A stretch of 64,000 nt of DNA from Enterobacter pseudoroggenkampii (GTDB lineage: Bacteria; Pseudomonadota; Gammaproteobacteria; Enterobacterales; Enterobacteriaceae): NCBI RefSeq assembly GCF_026420145.1, contig NZ_JAPMLV010000001.1:2480001-2544000 (forward strand), in the 5' to 3' direction. The notes under the pieces are model-generated. The model was not told the origin of the DNA. It did not search any database and saw only the letters and a list, made by a program, of their open reading frames with translations. Numbering within the stretch: the stretch's first letter is position 1; each line of letters starts with the position of its first letter. This document shows positions 19,457 through 33,102 of the stretch, piece by piece. The translations under genes were made by a program, and so were the position numbers.

Positions 19457-20098
19457 CTCATCACCCCTTTTTGTTTTGGTATGCCAACTTCACGGTATCG
19501 TTCTTGATGCGCAATAATAGAATAATAATCGAATAAAAATCAAATACACAGATCTTTTATCTGAGATAAGAAATTTCTTAAGAATTTTCCACTAAAACAT
19601 TATGGCGAATTACTCTGCCATCTCAGAAAAAGACACTGCTTTTGGTATGCAAACCGAATATTTGTATCGAAAAAGTGATCGCATACAGATAGACACCAGG
19701 AAAAATACGTTATATTGATTTGCATCAAAATGTTGAGACCAAAAATCATGAATTGAGGGCAATGTATTATTGCAGCGCAATAAAAACAGAATGCTTTTCA
19801 GTAATGGATACAAACTGAATTATTGGTTGCATAAATAATACATGAGAATTTTCACATGGAATTTTCCTATTCGCGAATGTTGAAGCGATAAATAAACTTC
19901 ACAAGTGCGTAATCGGTCACGAATAAATACGCTGCTCTTTTATCCACACACCCTCATCAGAAGATGCTCTCTCTTCCCGGATAGGGCAGACGGCATACTC
20001 TTGCATGCGAGTGATTATAAAATCTGTAAAATCAATCACCTTCCGAACTGCCGCTTTTTTAATCAAAAACGAGTAATAGCACATATCGTATAACGGTG
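19457..20098. other. AT-rich intergenic region between T6SS block and lpxP
   Basis: About 640 nt, clearly richer in A and T than the flanking genes, with no convincing protein gene. Short inverted repeats such as AAGAAATTTCTT (near 19568) are present. It probably holds the T6SS promoter. Such AT-rich upstream DNA is typical of H-NS-silenced, horizontally acquired genes, but no specific binding site can be assigned. Confidence 0.5.
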
Positions 20099-20236
20099 CT
20101 ACATTACGCCGCCCGCCCAAATCAGCAGTGGCCAGGCAACGCCGTAAAGTTCGGTAAAGCCTGCAACCATCACCTTGAAGAACGGTCTTATCGGCACGTC
20201 GTATCGCAAACTCTGCGCTACCTTTACAGGCTTCAC
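20099..20236 (-). CDS. Candidate 45-residue single-span membrane protein
   Basis: Reading from GTG at 20236 to TAG at 20099 gives 45 codons beginning MKPVKVAQSL and ending with a hydrophobic C-terminus (ELYGVAWPLLIWAGGVM). A basic N-terminal half with one C-terminal membrane segment is typical of small inner-membrane proteins. A shorter alternative starts at TTG 20209, with AAAGG about 9 nt upstream. The frame is divergent from lpxP and in coding-like sequence just right of the AT-rich zone. I do not recognise it; it could instead be the 3' remnant of a larger membrane-protein gene. Confidence 0.35.
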   Translation of the reverse strand: MKPVKVAQSLRYDVPIRPFFKVMVAGFTELYGVAWPLLIWAGGVM

Positions 20237-20251
20237 ATAGGTTTCACTATT

Positions 20252-21169
20252 TTGTCTCAATCCAAATTTCAACGCGCGTTTTTACACCCGCGTTACTGGT
20301 TTACATGGTTTGGTCTTGGCGTTCTCTGGCTGCTGGTTCAACTTCCGTACCCTGTACTGCGTTTGCTGGGGTCGAAACTGGGCAGCGCTTCCCGCGTTTT
20401 CCTGAAACGTCGCGAATCCATCGCACGGAAAAATATTGAGCTTTGCTTTCCGCAGTACAATGCCGAAGAGCGCGAGAAGCTCATCGCTGAAAACTTTAAG
20501 TCTATCGGCATGGCGCTGCTTGAAACCGGCATGGCCTGGTTCTGGCCGGATGAGCGTGTCCGTAAGTGGTTTGATGTAGAAGGACTGGATAACCTTAAAC
20601 GCGCGCAGATGCAAAAACGCGGCGTGATGGTCGTCGGCGTTCACTTTATGTCGCTGGAACTGGGTGGCCGCGTGATGGGCCTTTGCCAGCCAATGATGGC
20701 GACCTATCGACCCCACAACAGTGCGCTGATGGAGTGGGTCCAAACGCGTGGCCGCATGCGTTCCAATAAGGCGATGATCAGCCGTAATAACCTGCGCGGT
20801 ATGGTCGGTGCTCTGAAGAAAGGTGAAGCCGTCTGGTTTGCACCCGATCAGGATTATGGACGTAAAGGCAGCAGCTTTGCGCCCTTCTTTGCGGTGAAAG
20901 ACGTTGCGACGACTAACGGCACCTTTGTCATTTCGCGTCTGTCGGGCGCTTCCATGCTGACCGTAACGATGGTGAGAAAAGCAGATAAGTCAGGCTATCG
21001 TCTGCACATCTCCCCTGAAATGGCTAACTATCCGGAAAACGAGTGCGAAGCCGCAGCGTTTATCAATAAAGTCATCGAAACTGAAATCATGCGTGCGCCA
21101 GAGCAGTATCTGTGGATGCATCGCCGTTTCAAAACCCGCCCTCTTGGCGAAGCCTCTCTCTATATTTAA
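20252..21169 (+). CDS. lpxP: LpxP, lipid A palmitoleoyl acyltransferase
   Basis: Encodes 305 residues. In E. coli LpxP is cold-induced and adds palmitoleate to Kdo2-lipid IVA at the inner membrane, replacing the laurate normally added by LpxL. The LpxL-family catalytic motif HFMSLE is at 131-136, with an N-terminal membrane segment at about 18-38. No ATG lies at the expected position: the family start aligns with ATT TTG (20249-20254), so TTG at 20252 is taken. The frame stays open upstream to 20096, but that part shows no similarity. The gene looks otherwise intact. Confidence 0.93.
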   Translation: MSQSKFQRAFLHPRYWFTWFGLGVLWLLVQLPYPVLRLLGSKLGSASRVFLKRRESIARKNIELCFPQYNAEEREKLIAENFKSIGMALLETGMAWFWPDERVRKWFDVEGLDNLKRAQMQKRGVMVVGVHFMSLELGGRVMGLCQPMMATYRPHNSALMEWVQTRGRMRSNKAMISRNNLRGMVGALKKGEAVWFAPDQDYGRKGSSFAPFFAVKDVATTNGTFVISRLSGASMLTVTMVRKADKSGYRLHISPEMANYPENECEAAAFINKVIETEIMRAPEQYLWMHRRFKTRPLGEASLYI

Positions 21170-21179
21170 GTCTTTCAGG

Positions 21180-21211
21180 AAGGTTAGTTTCGCTAAGAAA
21201 CTAACCTTTTC
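21180..21211 (+). terminator. Terminator downstream of lpxP
   Basis: AAGGTTAGTTT and AAACTAACCTT flank a 9 nt loop and are followed by TTC. It lies 10 nt after the lpxP stop. Confidence 0.8.
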
Positions 21212-21527
21212 AATCACCTGTCATCCCGTTGAGAAGCCCTCTTTCGTTGCGTCGCCCAAAGTGAATTTATTGCGATGCGAAATCAAACTGTCGCCGTTCC
21301 ACGACACTCGTAAGTGACGGAAATTATTTAAAAAAATGCCTCTTGTCACCCCTCATTTTTAGGCGTACATTAGCGCCGTCTGGCAACAGGAAAGCACAGA
21401 ATTCTGAACTGGAGTTAACGGCGTAACGGGAAAATTCTCATTTCCGTTTTGACCGGATTTCAGTTCTCTATAATCAGGTGGACTCTGTTTTTAAATGCGT
21501 ACCACAAGATACGCGGAGCGATGAAAC

Positions 21528-21599
21528 GTGAAATATTTCTTTATGGGCATTTCGGTGATTGTTTTAGTCTGGGCCGGAACCTTTGCCCTGATGATCTAG
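21528..21599 (+). CDS. ypdK: YpdK, 23-residue membrane protein
   Basis: GTG at 21528 opens a 23-codon frame reading (M)KYFFMGIS... and ending AGTFALMI, closely matching E. coli YpdK, one of the short single-span membrane proteins. The ribosome binding site GGAG lies 9 nt upstream. Function is unknown. A strong terminator follows 17 nt downstream. An overlapping frame starting with ATG at 21521 is rejected. The 330 nt between the lpxP terminator and this start holds its promoter region and no other gene. Confidence 0.88.
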   Translation: MKYFFMGISVIVLVWAGTFALMI

Positions 21600-21615
21600 T
21601 GAAGAACATGCAGTC

Positions 21616-21648
21616 AAAAAAACAGGAGCCATCGGCTCCTGTTTTTTT
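21616..21648. terminator. Bidirectional terminator between ypdK and alaC
   Basis: ACAGGAGCC and GGCTCCTGT flank a 3 nt loop, with A7 before and T7 after. It serves ypdK on the plus strand and alaC on the minus strand. Confidence 0.9.
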
Positions 21649-21651
21649 ATG

Positions 21652-22890
21652 TCATGTCGACGCGGGATGTTCAGCCACGCTCTTCGACGAAAGAAGGCCG
21701 TCGGCCCGGAACATACTCTTGATGCCCCTCACCGCCTGACGGATACGATCGCTGTTTTCAATCAGTGCAAATCGCACGTGGGTGTCGCCGTAATCACCAA
21801 AGCCAATGCCCGGTGATACGCACACCTTCGCATCCTGCAGCAGTTTTTTGGCAAACTCCAGCGATCCCATCGCCGCGTACGGCTCCGGAATTTTTGCCCA
21901 GACGTACATAGACGCCTTCGGCATTTCCACCATCCAGCCCGCTTCATGCAAGCCCTTTACCAGCACGTCACGGCGGCGCTTATACTGGGCGGCAATCTCG
22001 TGAACGCACTGCTGGTCGCCTTCCAGGGCAGCGATAGCCGCGACCTGTAGCGGCGTGAAGGTACCATAGTCGTGGTAACTCTTAATGCGCGCCAGTGCGC
22101 TCACCAGCGTTTTGTTACCCACCATAAAGCCAATACGCCAGCCTGCCATGTTGTAGCTTTTTGACAGCGTAAAGAACTCGACCGCCACGTCACGCGCGCC
22201 CGGAACCTGCATGATGGAAGGCGCTTTCCAGCCGTCATAGACGATGTCAGCGTAGGCTAAATCATGAACCACCAGCACGTCATAACGTTTAGCCAGGGCG
22301 ACGACTTTCTCGAAGAAATCGAGCTCCACGCACTGGGCCGTTGGGTTCGACGGGAAACCAAGGATCATCATCTTCGGTTTCGGGTAGCTTTCACGAATCG
22401 CACGTTCCAGTTCGTTAAAGAAATCGACACCTTCCACCAGCGGAACGGAACGAACCTGCGCCCCGGCAATCACCGCGCCGTAGATGTGGATCGGATAGCT
22501 TGGATTAGGCACCAGCACCGTATCGCCATGATCCAGCGTGGCCAGCATCAGGTGTGCCAGCCCCTCTTTCGAGCCGATGGTGACAATCGCTTCACTTTCC
22601 GGATCGATATCAACCTGATAGCGATCCTGATACCAGCGCGAGATCGCGCGACGTAATCTGGGAATACCACGAGACGTTGAGTAGCCGTGCGTATCCGGGC
22701 GCTGGGCAACCGTACAGAGCTTCTCAACAATATGCGGTGGCGTTGGGCCGTCAGGGTTACCCATGCTGAAATCAATAATATCTTCGCCGCGCCGACGCGC
22801 AGCCATTTTCAGTTCAGCAGTGATATTGAAAACATAAGGGGGGAGACGATCGATACGCGTAAAACGGCGTTCAGGACTGAATTCAGCCAT
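21652..22890 (-). CDS. alaC: AlaC, glutamate-pyruvate aminotransferase
   Basis: Encodes 412 residues, the E. coli length. AlaC is a PLP-dependent class I/II aminotransferase that makes alanine from pyruvate and glutamate. The PLP-binding lysine is expected at Lys244 in [13 protein letters not shown], and the SNPTA motif lies near 181-185. It is divergent from the pyruvate-responsive ypdAB system across a 385 nt intergenic region. Confidence 0.95.
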   Translation of the reverse strand: MAEFSPERRFTRIDRLPPYVFNITAELKMAARRRGEDIIDFSMGNPDGPTPPHIVEKLCTVAQRPDTHGYSTSRGIPRLRRAISRWYQDRYQVDIDPESEAIVTIGSKEGLAHLMLATLDHGDTVLVPNPSYPIHIYGAVIAGAQVRSVPLVEGVDFFNELERAIRESYPKPKMMILGFPSNPTAQCVELDFFEKVVALAKRYDVLVVHDLAYADIVYDGWKAPSIMQVPGARDVAVEFFTLSKSYNMAGWRIGFMVGNKTLVSALARIKSYHDYGTFTPLQVAAIAALEGDQQCVHEIAAQYKRRRDVLVKGLHEAGWMVEMPKASMYVWAKIPEPYAAMGSLEFAKKLLQDAKVCVSPGIGFGDYGDTHVRFALIENSDRIRQAVRGIKSMFRADGLLSSKSVAEHPAST

Positions 22891-23275
22891 AGATTCCTCA
22901 GATTAACGTTAGCGCCCGGACCGTCCGAGCGACGCTGCCACCGATGTGGCATGCTTAGAAAATAACCTGAAAAAAATCATGCTGTCGAGAGGGAAATGAA
23001 AAAAAAGCGATCGCCTGAAAACCGGAACCCGGCAGTGCCAAAAAGCGGAAGCCCCTGTTTCAGGGTTGGCTTTCTGATAGCCGTTATTTAACAGGATGAT
23101 ATCAAAACAGTTACCTGACGATGCGCTGGCTATAAAAAATCAGGCCGTGTCGTTACCGCCGGACAATCCCCTTTAAGAATCATGGTTTTTCCTCATTTGA
23201 TAAACCTGACGGATAGCTGGTCAATACGCGCCAGGTTTTTTATCATGGTTCTTTCCCGTTTTCCCAGGTCTACTC
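22891..23275. other. alaC-ypdA divergent intergenic region with hairpin and possible leader frame
   Basis: This 385 nt gap holds the promoters of alaC and ypdA. On the minus strand, a hairpin built on AAGCC...CCCTG and CAGGG...GGCTT lies at about 23047-23074. Closer to alaC a 24-codon frame runs from ATG 22980 to TAA 22909, ending 18 nt before alaC; it has a poor ribosome binding site. No attenuator can be claimed. Confidence 0.4.
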
Positions 23276-24982
23276 GTGCACGAAATATTCACTATGCTGC
23301 TGGCGGTTTTTGACCGTGCGGCATTAATGCTGATTTGCCTGTTCTTCCTCATCCGCATTCGCCTGTTTCGCGAGCTGTTGCACAAATCCGCCCACTCGCC
23401 AAAAGAGCTGCTGGCCGTTACCGCCATCTTTTCGCTGTTCGCCCTGTTCAGCACCTGGTCAGGCGTGCCGGTAGAGGGCTCGCTTGTTAACGTGCGCATT
23501 ATCGCCGTGATGTCCGGCGGAATTTTGTTTGGCCCGTGGGTGGGCGTTATCACCGGCGTGATTGCCGGAACCCATCGCTACCTGATTGATATCGGCGGCG
23601 TAACGGCGGTGCCCTGCTTTATTACCAGCATTATCGCCGGGATGCTCTCCGGCTGGATCAGCCGCAAAATCCCGAAAAAACAGCGCTGGCGCGCCGGGAT
23701 CGTCGCAGGCATGGTGTGCGAAACGCTGACTATGATCCTGGTCGTCGTCTGGGCCCCCACCACCGCCCTAGGGCTGGATATCGTTTCGAAAATCGGGATT
23801 CCGATGATCCTGGGCAGCGTGTGCATCGGTTTTATCGTGCTGCTGGTGCAAAGCGTTGAAGGGGAAAAAGAGGCCAGCGCCGCCCGTCAGGCCAAGCTGG
23901 CGCTGGATATCGCCAACAAAACGCTGCCGCTTTTCCGCCACGTTAACGCGGAATCGTTGCGTCAGGTCTGCGAGATTATCCGCCACGACATCCACGCAGA
24001 CGCCGTCGCCATCACCAATATTGACCACGTGCTGGCCTACGTTGGCGTCGGGGAACACAACTATCGCGATAATGATGACACCATCAGCCCGACCACCAGA
24101 CAGGCGATCAATTACGGTAAAATCATTATTAAAAACAATGACGAAGCCCACAGAACGCCGGAAATCCACTCCATGCTGGTGATCCCGCTGTGGGAGAAAG
24201 GCGTCGTGACGGGCACGCTGAAAATTTATTACTGTCACGCGCATCAGATCACCTCCTCCCTGCAGGAGATGGCGATTGGCCTGTCGCAGATTATCTCCAC
24301 TCAGCTGGAAGTCTCCCGTGCAGAACAGCTGCGTGAGATGGCAAATAAGGCAGAGCTGCGCGCGCTGCAGAGCAAAATCAATCCCCATTTCCTGTTTAAC
24401 GCGCTGAACGCGATCTCCTCGTCCATTCGTCTTAATCCGGACACCGCGCGCCAGCTGATTTTTAACCTGTCCCGCTATCTGCGCTACAACATCGAGCTGA
24501 AAGATGACGAGCAGATCGACATCAAAAAAGAGCTGTATCAGATCAAGGACTACATCGCCATTGAACAGGCGCGCTTTGGTGACAAGCTCACGGTCATTTA
24601 CGATATTGATGAAGAGGTCAACTGCGTGATTCCGAGCCTGCTTATCCAGCCGCTGGTCGAAAACGCGATTGTTCACGGCATTCAGCCCTGTAAAGGCAAA
24701 GGGGTGGTCACCATCAGCATCACCGAAAGCGGTAACCGGGTACGCATTGCCGTGCGCGATACCGGCCACGGGATTGACCCAAAAGTCATTGAGCGCGTGG
24801 AGTCTAACGAGATGCCCGGGAATAAAATCGGCCTGCTGAACGTGCACCACCGGGTCAAGCTGCTTTACGGCGACGGACTGCATATTCAGCGTCTTGAGCC
24901 GGGCACCGAAATTGCTTTTTACGTCCCGAATGAGCGTTCTCCCGTTCATTCGACAACATCACTGTTGCCCCAGGTGGAGTAA
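23276..24982 (+). CDS. ypdA: YpdA, LytS-type sensor histidine kinase
   Basis: Encodes 568 residues from a GTG start (MHEIF in the family). Residues 1-200 form the multi-span 5TM-5TMR_LYT sensor domain, followed by a GAF domain, then a LytS/YehU-type kinase with phospho-accepting His371 in [11 protein letters not shown] and a C-terminal ATPase domain (VENAIVHG and DTGHGI). In E. coli YpdAB responds to extracellular pyruvate and controls yhjX. The gene lies 3 nt upstream of ypdB, forming an operon. Confidence 0.95.
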   Translation: MHEIFTMLLAVFDRAALMLICLFFLIRIRLFRELLHKSAHSPKELLAVTAIFSLFALFSTWSGVPVEGSLVNVRIIAVMSGGILFGPWVGVITGVIAGTHRYLIDIGGVTAVPCFITSIIAGMLSGWISRKIPKKQRWRAGIVAGMVCETLTMILVVVWAPTTALGLDIVSKIGIPMILGSVCIGFIVLLVQSVEGEKEASAARQAKLALDIANKTLPLFRHVNAESLRQVCEIIRHDIHADAVAITNIDHVLAYVGVGEHNYRDNDDTISPTTRQAINYGKIIIKNNDEAHRTPEIHSMLVIPLWEKGVVTGTLKIYYCHAHQITSSLQEMAIGLSQIISTQLEVSRAEQLREMANKAELRALQSKINPHFLFNALNAISSSIRLNPDTARQLIFNLSRYLRYNIELKDDEQIDIKKELYQIKDYIAIEQARFGDKLTVIYDIDEEVNCVIPSLLIQPLVENAIVHGIQPCKGKGVVTISITESGNRVRIAVRDTGHGIDPKVIERVESNEMPGNKIGLLNVHHRVKLLYGDGLHIQRLEPGTEIAFYVPNERSPVHSTTSLLPQVE

Positions 24983-24985
24983 CCC

Positions 24986-25717
24986 ATGAAAGTTATCATC
25001 GTAGAAGATGAATTCCTGGCTCAACAGGAGCTCACCTGGCTTATCAACACCCACAGCCAGATGGAGATTGTGGGTACGTTTGATGATGGTCTGGACGTGC
25101 TGAAGTTTTTGCAGCATAACCGGGTCGACGCCATTTTTCTGGATATAAATATCCCGTCGCTGGATGGCGTATTGCTGGCGCAAAACATCAATCAGTTTGC
25201 CCATAAGCCGTTTATTGTTTTCGTTACCGCATGGAAAGAGCACGCCGTAGAGGCCTTCGAGCTGGAGGCGTTTGACTATATCCTTAAGCCTTACCAGGAG
25301 TCGCGGATTGTCAGCATGCTGCAAAAGCTGGAGGCCGCATGGCAGCAGCAGACCGCCCCCGCTAGCGCCACCCCAACGGTACGGGAAAACGACACCATTA
25401 ATCTGGTCAAAGATGAGCGCATCATCGTGACGCCGGTCAATGATATCTACTATGCCGAAGCCCATGAAAAGATGACGTTTGTTTATACGCGGCGGGAATC
25501 TTACGTGATGGCGATGAACATCACCGAGTTTTGCAGCAAGCTGCCTGCGTCGCACTTTTTCCGTTGCCACCGGTCGTTCTGCGTGAATTTAAACAAGATC
25601 CGCGAAATCGAACCGTGGTTTAACAACACCTACATTTTGCGCCTGAAGGATCTGGATTTTCAGGTGCCGGTGAGCCGCAGCAAGGTGAAAGAGTTCCGCC
25701 AACTGATGCACCTGTAA
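24986..25717 (+). CDS. ypdB: YpdB, LytTR-family response regulator
   Basis: Encodes 243 residues. The N-terminal receiver has the phospho-acceptor Asp53 in AIFLDINIPS and the acidic pocket VEDE at 6-9. The C-terminal LytTR DNA-binding domain includes FFRCHRSFCVNLNKI. It is the partner of YpdA, separated by 3 nt. In E. coli its main target is yhjX. Confidence 0.95.
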   Translation: MKVIIVEDEFLAQQELTWLINTHSQMEIVGTFDDGLDVLKFLQHNRVDAIFLDINIPSLDGVLLAQNINQFAHKPFIVFVTAWKEHAVEAFELEAFDYILKPYQESRIVSMLQKLEAAWQQQTAPASATPTVRENDTINLVKDERIIVTPVNDIYYAEAHEKMTFVYTRRESYVMAMNITEFCSKLPASHFFRCHRSFCVNLNKIREIEPWFNNTYILRLKDLDFQVPVSRSKVKEFRQLMHL

Positions 25718-25724
25718 AGAAAAA

Positions 25725-25746
25725 GCCCTCTCCCGCGGGAGAGGGC
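25725..25746. terminator. Palindromic hairpin between ypdB and glk (repeat core)
   Basis: GCCCTCTCCC and GGGAGAGGGC form a 10 bp stem with a 2 nt centre, preceded by an A-rich stretch (a T tract for glk on the minus strand). It matches the core of the dispersed repeat at 8724 and 59840 and probably terminates both convergent genes. Confidence 0.7.
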
Positions 25747-25752
25747 TCTACG

Positions 25753-26718
25753 TCACAGGATTTGACCGAGAACCTGACGCAGATGGGCACCCGACCCCAG
25801 CAGGCCTGGATTATCATGCACGATCAGATAAACCGGAATGTCCTGCACGTAGCTTCTGAAGCGCCCTTTATCCTCAAACCCGCCGCGGAAGCCGGAGGCT
25901 TTAAAGAAGTCGAGGAAGCGCGGCACAATTCCGCCCGCAATATAGACCCCACCGAAGGTGCCCAGCGTCAGCGCCAGGTTGCCGCCGAAGCGTCCCATAA
26001 TCACGCAGAACAGCGACAGGGCACGACGGCAGTCAATGCAGCTGTCCGCCAGCGCGCGTTCGGTGACGTCTTTCGGCTGCAGGTTTTCCGGCAGACGACC
26101 GTCAGATTTCACAATCGCACGGTACAGGTTCACCAGCCCCGGACCCGAAAGGACGCGCTCGGCGGAGACGTGGCCGATCTCAGCGCGTAATTCTTCGAGG
26201 ATAATGCCCTCTTCTTCGCTGTTTGGCGCAAAGTCTACGTGGCCGCCTTCACCCGGCAGGCTCACCCAGCGCTGAGCAACGTGCACCAGATGTGAAACGC
26301 CCAGGCCGGTACCGGCCCCGTAAACCGCAATTGGCTTACCTTCGACAGGTTCAGCGCCGCCAAACTGGATCAGATGCTCCGGCTTCAGCATCGGGATCGC
26401 CATGGACACCGCGGTGAAGTCATTGATGATTTCAAGATGCGCAAAGCCGAGGTTTTTTTTCATCTCGGCGATGGAGAATGCCCAGGTATGGTTGGTCATT
26501 GCGACCCAGTCGCCGGTTATCGGGCAGGCAATGGCGATGCAGCCATCTTCGACGCTAACCTGATGCTCGTCCAGATAGACGCGGACAACGGCCTCAAGGC
26601 TTGGATAATCCAGCCCTGAGTAGGTTTTCGCCCGGGAAATTTCACCGCTACTTACATCGCATAATGCGAGGCGCGCGTTCGTGCCGCCCACATCACCTAC
26701 CAAAGCATACTTTGTCAT
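25753..26718 (-). CDS. glk: Glk, glucokinase
   Basis: Encodes 321 residues, the E. coli length. Glk phosphorylates free cytoplasmic glucose with ATP. The phosphate-binding motif GDVGGTN is at 8-14, and the sugar-binding region includes ITGDW and the [10 protein letters not shown] segment. It is divergent from yfeO and convergent with ypdB. Confidence 0.96.
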   Translation of the reverse strand: MTKYALVGDVGGTNARLALCDVSSGEISRAKTYSGLDYPSLEAVVRVYLDEHQVSVEDGCIAIACPITGDWVAMTNHTWAFSIAEMKKNLGFAHLEIINDFTAVSMAIPMLKPEHLIQFGGAEPVEGKPIAVYGAGTGLGVSHLVHVAQRWVSLPGEGGHVDFAPNSEEEGIILEELRAEIGHVSAERVLSGPGLVNLYRAIVKSDGRLPENLQPKDVTERALADSCIDCRRALSLFCVIMGRFGGNLALTLGTFGGVYIAGGIVPRFLDFFKASGFRGGFEDKGRFRSYVQDIPVYLIVHDNPGLLGSGAHLRQVLGQIL

Positions 26719-26923
26719 TCTTCTACTGCTCCGCTAAAGTCAGAATAAATCTTTGGGACACTGTAAATTCAAGGCGTGATAACAACAACGGCCGTAAGGT
26801 GAATGCCCATGGATTATCGATCTTCGTCACAGAATAACTTTACCGTTTCAGCACCTTTTGCACTATTGCCATAAAGCTTAATGTGCAAAGTAACGTAATA
26901 CCGTTTTGTACAAGGAAATCATC

Positions 26924-28159
26924 ATGCTCCACCCGCGAGCCAGAACCATGCTGTTGCTGGCTATTCCGGCGCTAATCATTGGCGTGGTTTCAAGCCTGGT
27001 GCTCATTGTCGTGATGAAAGTCGCGTCGGTGCTGCAAACACTATTATGGAACGCGCTTCCTGCAGGACTGGGGGTCACCGCGGATTCTCCTGCCTGGATC
27101 GTTGTGATGCTAACGTTGACCGGTATTGCGGTGGGCCTGGTGATCCGTTTCAGTCCTGGCCATGCTGGACCAGACCCGGCACAGGAACCGCTGATTGGTG
27201 CCCCGGTTTCTCCTTCGGCACTGCCGGGGCTGATTATCGCGTTGATTCTCGGTCTGGCCGGTGGCGTCAGCCTGGGACCAGAGCATCCGATTATGGCGGT
27301 CAACATTGGCCTGGCGGTTTTCCTCGGTTCACGCATTTTGCCCCGCGTCGGCGCGCTGGACTGGACCATTCTCGCCTCCGCAGGCACCATCGGAGCGCTT
27401 TTCGGTACACCCGTCGCTGCCGCACTGATCTTTTCGCAGACGCTCAGCAGCAATAACGACGTCCCCCTGTGGGATAAACTCTTTGCGCCGCTGATGGCCG
27501 CCGCCGCCGGGGCGTTGACCACCAGCCTGTTTTTCCATCCTCATTTTTCACTCTCACTCCCCCACTACGGCCAGATGCAAATCGCCGATATTTTCAGCGG
27601 CGCCATCGTCGTCGCTATCGCCATTGCGCTGGGGATGGTGGCGGTATGGTGCCTTCCACGTCTGCACCGGCTAATGCATAGACTCAAACACCCGGTGTTA
27701 ATTCTGGGGGCTGGCGGTTTGATCCTCGGTATTTTAGGGGCAATCGGTGGGACGGTGACGCTGTTTAAAGGTCTGGACGAGATGCAGCAGCTGGCCTTCA
27801 GCCAGGTATTTAGCGTCTCCGACTATCTGCTGTTTGCCGTAATCAAGCTGGCAGCGCTGGTGGTGGCGGCCGCCTGCGGTTTCCGCGGTGGACGCATCTT
27901 CCCGGCGGTCTTTGTCGGCGTCGCGCTGGGGCTGATGCTGCACGAACATGTCGATGCGGTGCCGGCGGCGATTACCGTCTCCTGCTCTATTCTGGGACTG
28001 GTTCTGGTGGTCACGCGCGACGCGTGGCTCAGCCTGTTCATGGCGGCGGTAGTCGTACCGGATTCGACGCTTTTCCCTCTGCTTTGTATCGTGATGTTGC
28101 CCGCCTGGCTCCTGCTGGCGGGCAAACCGATGATGATGGCCTGGCGAAACGACAAGTAG
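26924..28159 (+). CDS. yfeO: YfeO, ClC-family putative ion channel or transporter
   Basis: Encodes 411 residues from the ATG at 26924, chosen over an in-frame ATG 18 nt upstream because AAGGA lies about 8 nt before it and it matches the family start MLHPRARTM. It has the voltage-gated chloride channel (ClC) fold: the GVSLGPEHP segment corresponds to the GxxGPxxH motif, and [12 protein letters not shown] to the second anion-binding loop. About ten membrane helices are expected. Substrate and role are unknown. Its stop codon directly abuts the ipdC stop on the other strand. Confidence 0.93.
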   Translation: MLHPRARTMLLLAIPALIIGVVSSLVLIVVMKVASVLQTLLWNALPAGLGVTADSPAWIVVMLTLTGIAVGLVIRFSPGHAGPDPAQEPLIGAPVSPSALPGLIIALILGLAGGVSLGPEHPIMAVNIGLAVFLGSRILPRVGALDWTILASAGTIGALFGTPVAAALIFSQTLSSNNDVPLWDKLFAPLMAAAAGALTTSLFFHPHFSLSLPHYGQMQIADIFSGAIVVAIAIALGMVAVWCLPRLHRLMHRLKHPVLILGAGGLILGILGAIGGTVTLFKGLDEMQQLAFSQVFSVSDYLLFAVIKLAALVVAAACGFRGGRIFPAVFVGVALGLMLHEHVDAVPAAITVSCSILGLVLVVTRDAWLSLFMAAVVVPDSTLFPLLCIVMLPAWLLLAGKPMMMAWRNDK

Positions 28160-31004
<2,845 letters not shown>

Positions 31005-31008
31005 AACC

Positions 31009-31026
31009 ACTTTTAGCAAAAAGTGC
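31009..31026 (+). terminator. Weak hairpin after the aldo-keto reductase gene
   Basis: CACTTTT and AAAAGTG flank a short loop 5 nt past the stop. No T tract follows, so termination is uncertain. Confidence 0.3.
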
Positions 31027-31131
31027 TCTCCCTCAGGAATTCGGAGTTGAGGCGATGAAACGAGGCTTTACCAACTCGTAAAATTGCGTTAACAGGCCCC
31101 ACAAAGGCCCCGATCGTGAAGGAGAAAGAGT

Positions 31132-31482
31132 ATGTTCAGGTCACTGATTCTTGCAGCGGTATTACTGGCTTCAGCCCCGCTGATCGCCACTGCGGGCGAA
31201 ATCACCCTGTTGCCATCAGTAAAATTACAAATTGGCGATCGTGATGACTACGGCAGATACTGGGACGGTGGCTACTGGCGCGACCGTGACTACTGGAACC
31301 GTCACTATGAGTGGCGCGGAGACCGCTGGTGGAAACATGATAACGGCAGACACCGCGGCTGGTATAAAGACAGCGCCTACGAGCGTGGCTACCGTGAAGG
31401 GTGGAACGATCGTGATGACCGTCGCGGCGGCTGGGGTCGCGGCAAAGGTCACGGACATGGCCACCACGGTCATGACGACTAA
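31132..31482 (+). CDS. ypeC: YpeC, secreted DUF2502 protein
   Basis: Encodes 116 residues. An N-terminal signal peptide (cleavage near TAG-EIT, about residue 22) precedes a highly charged region rich in Arg, Asp, Trp and Tyr and a Gly-His-rich tail ([11 protein letters not shown]). It matches E. coli YpeC (108 residues) and is predicted periplasmic; no function is known. The His-rich tail beside mntH could bind metal, but that is only suggestive. A strong terminator follows. Confidence 0.9.
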   Translation: MFRSLILAAVLLASAPLIATAGEITLLPSVKLQIGDRDDYGRYWDGGYWRDRDYWNRHYEWRGDRWWKHDNGRHRGWYKDSAYERGYREGWNDRDDRRGGWGRGKGHGHGHHGHDD

Positions 31483-31487
31483 CAGCA

Positions 31488-31513
31488 AAAAGGAGCCTCA
31501 CGGCTCCTTTTTC
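31488..31513. terminator. Bidirectional terminator between ypeC and mntH
   Basis: AAAAAGGAGCC and GGCTCCTTTTT flank a 4 nt loop. It serves ypeC and, on the minus strand, mntH. Confidence 0.9.
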
Positions 31514-31515
31514 TT

Positions 31516-32937
<1,422 letters not shown>

Positions 32938-33102
32938 TTAACTTTTCACTCATTTACCTAACATAACAAAAATGTATTGTGGATCACTATTTTTGAGACT
33001 CGTCACAGGATGTAACTATAGTGTGTCCTCGATCTCGTTTTCTTTTCGCTTGTTACATAGAATGTGCACGAAAATTAAACCTGCCTCATATTTGGAGCAA
33101 AT

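Noticed and set aside
12904..20250. A complete prophage or integrative element at argW
   Set aside because: No integrase, recombination directionality gene, phage structural gene or second attachment copy is visible; only T6SS genes are present.
23768..24949. A 393-codon open frame on the minus strand across ypdA
   Set aside because: Antisense shadow of ypdA; no family similarity and no ribosome binding site.
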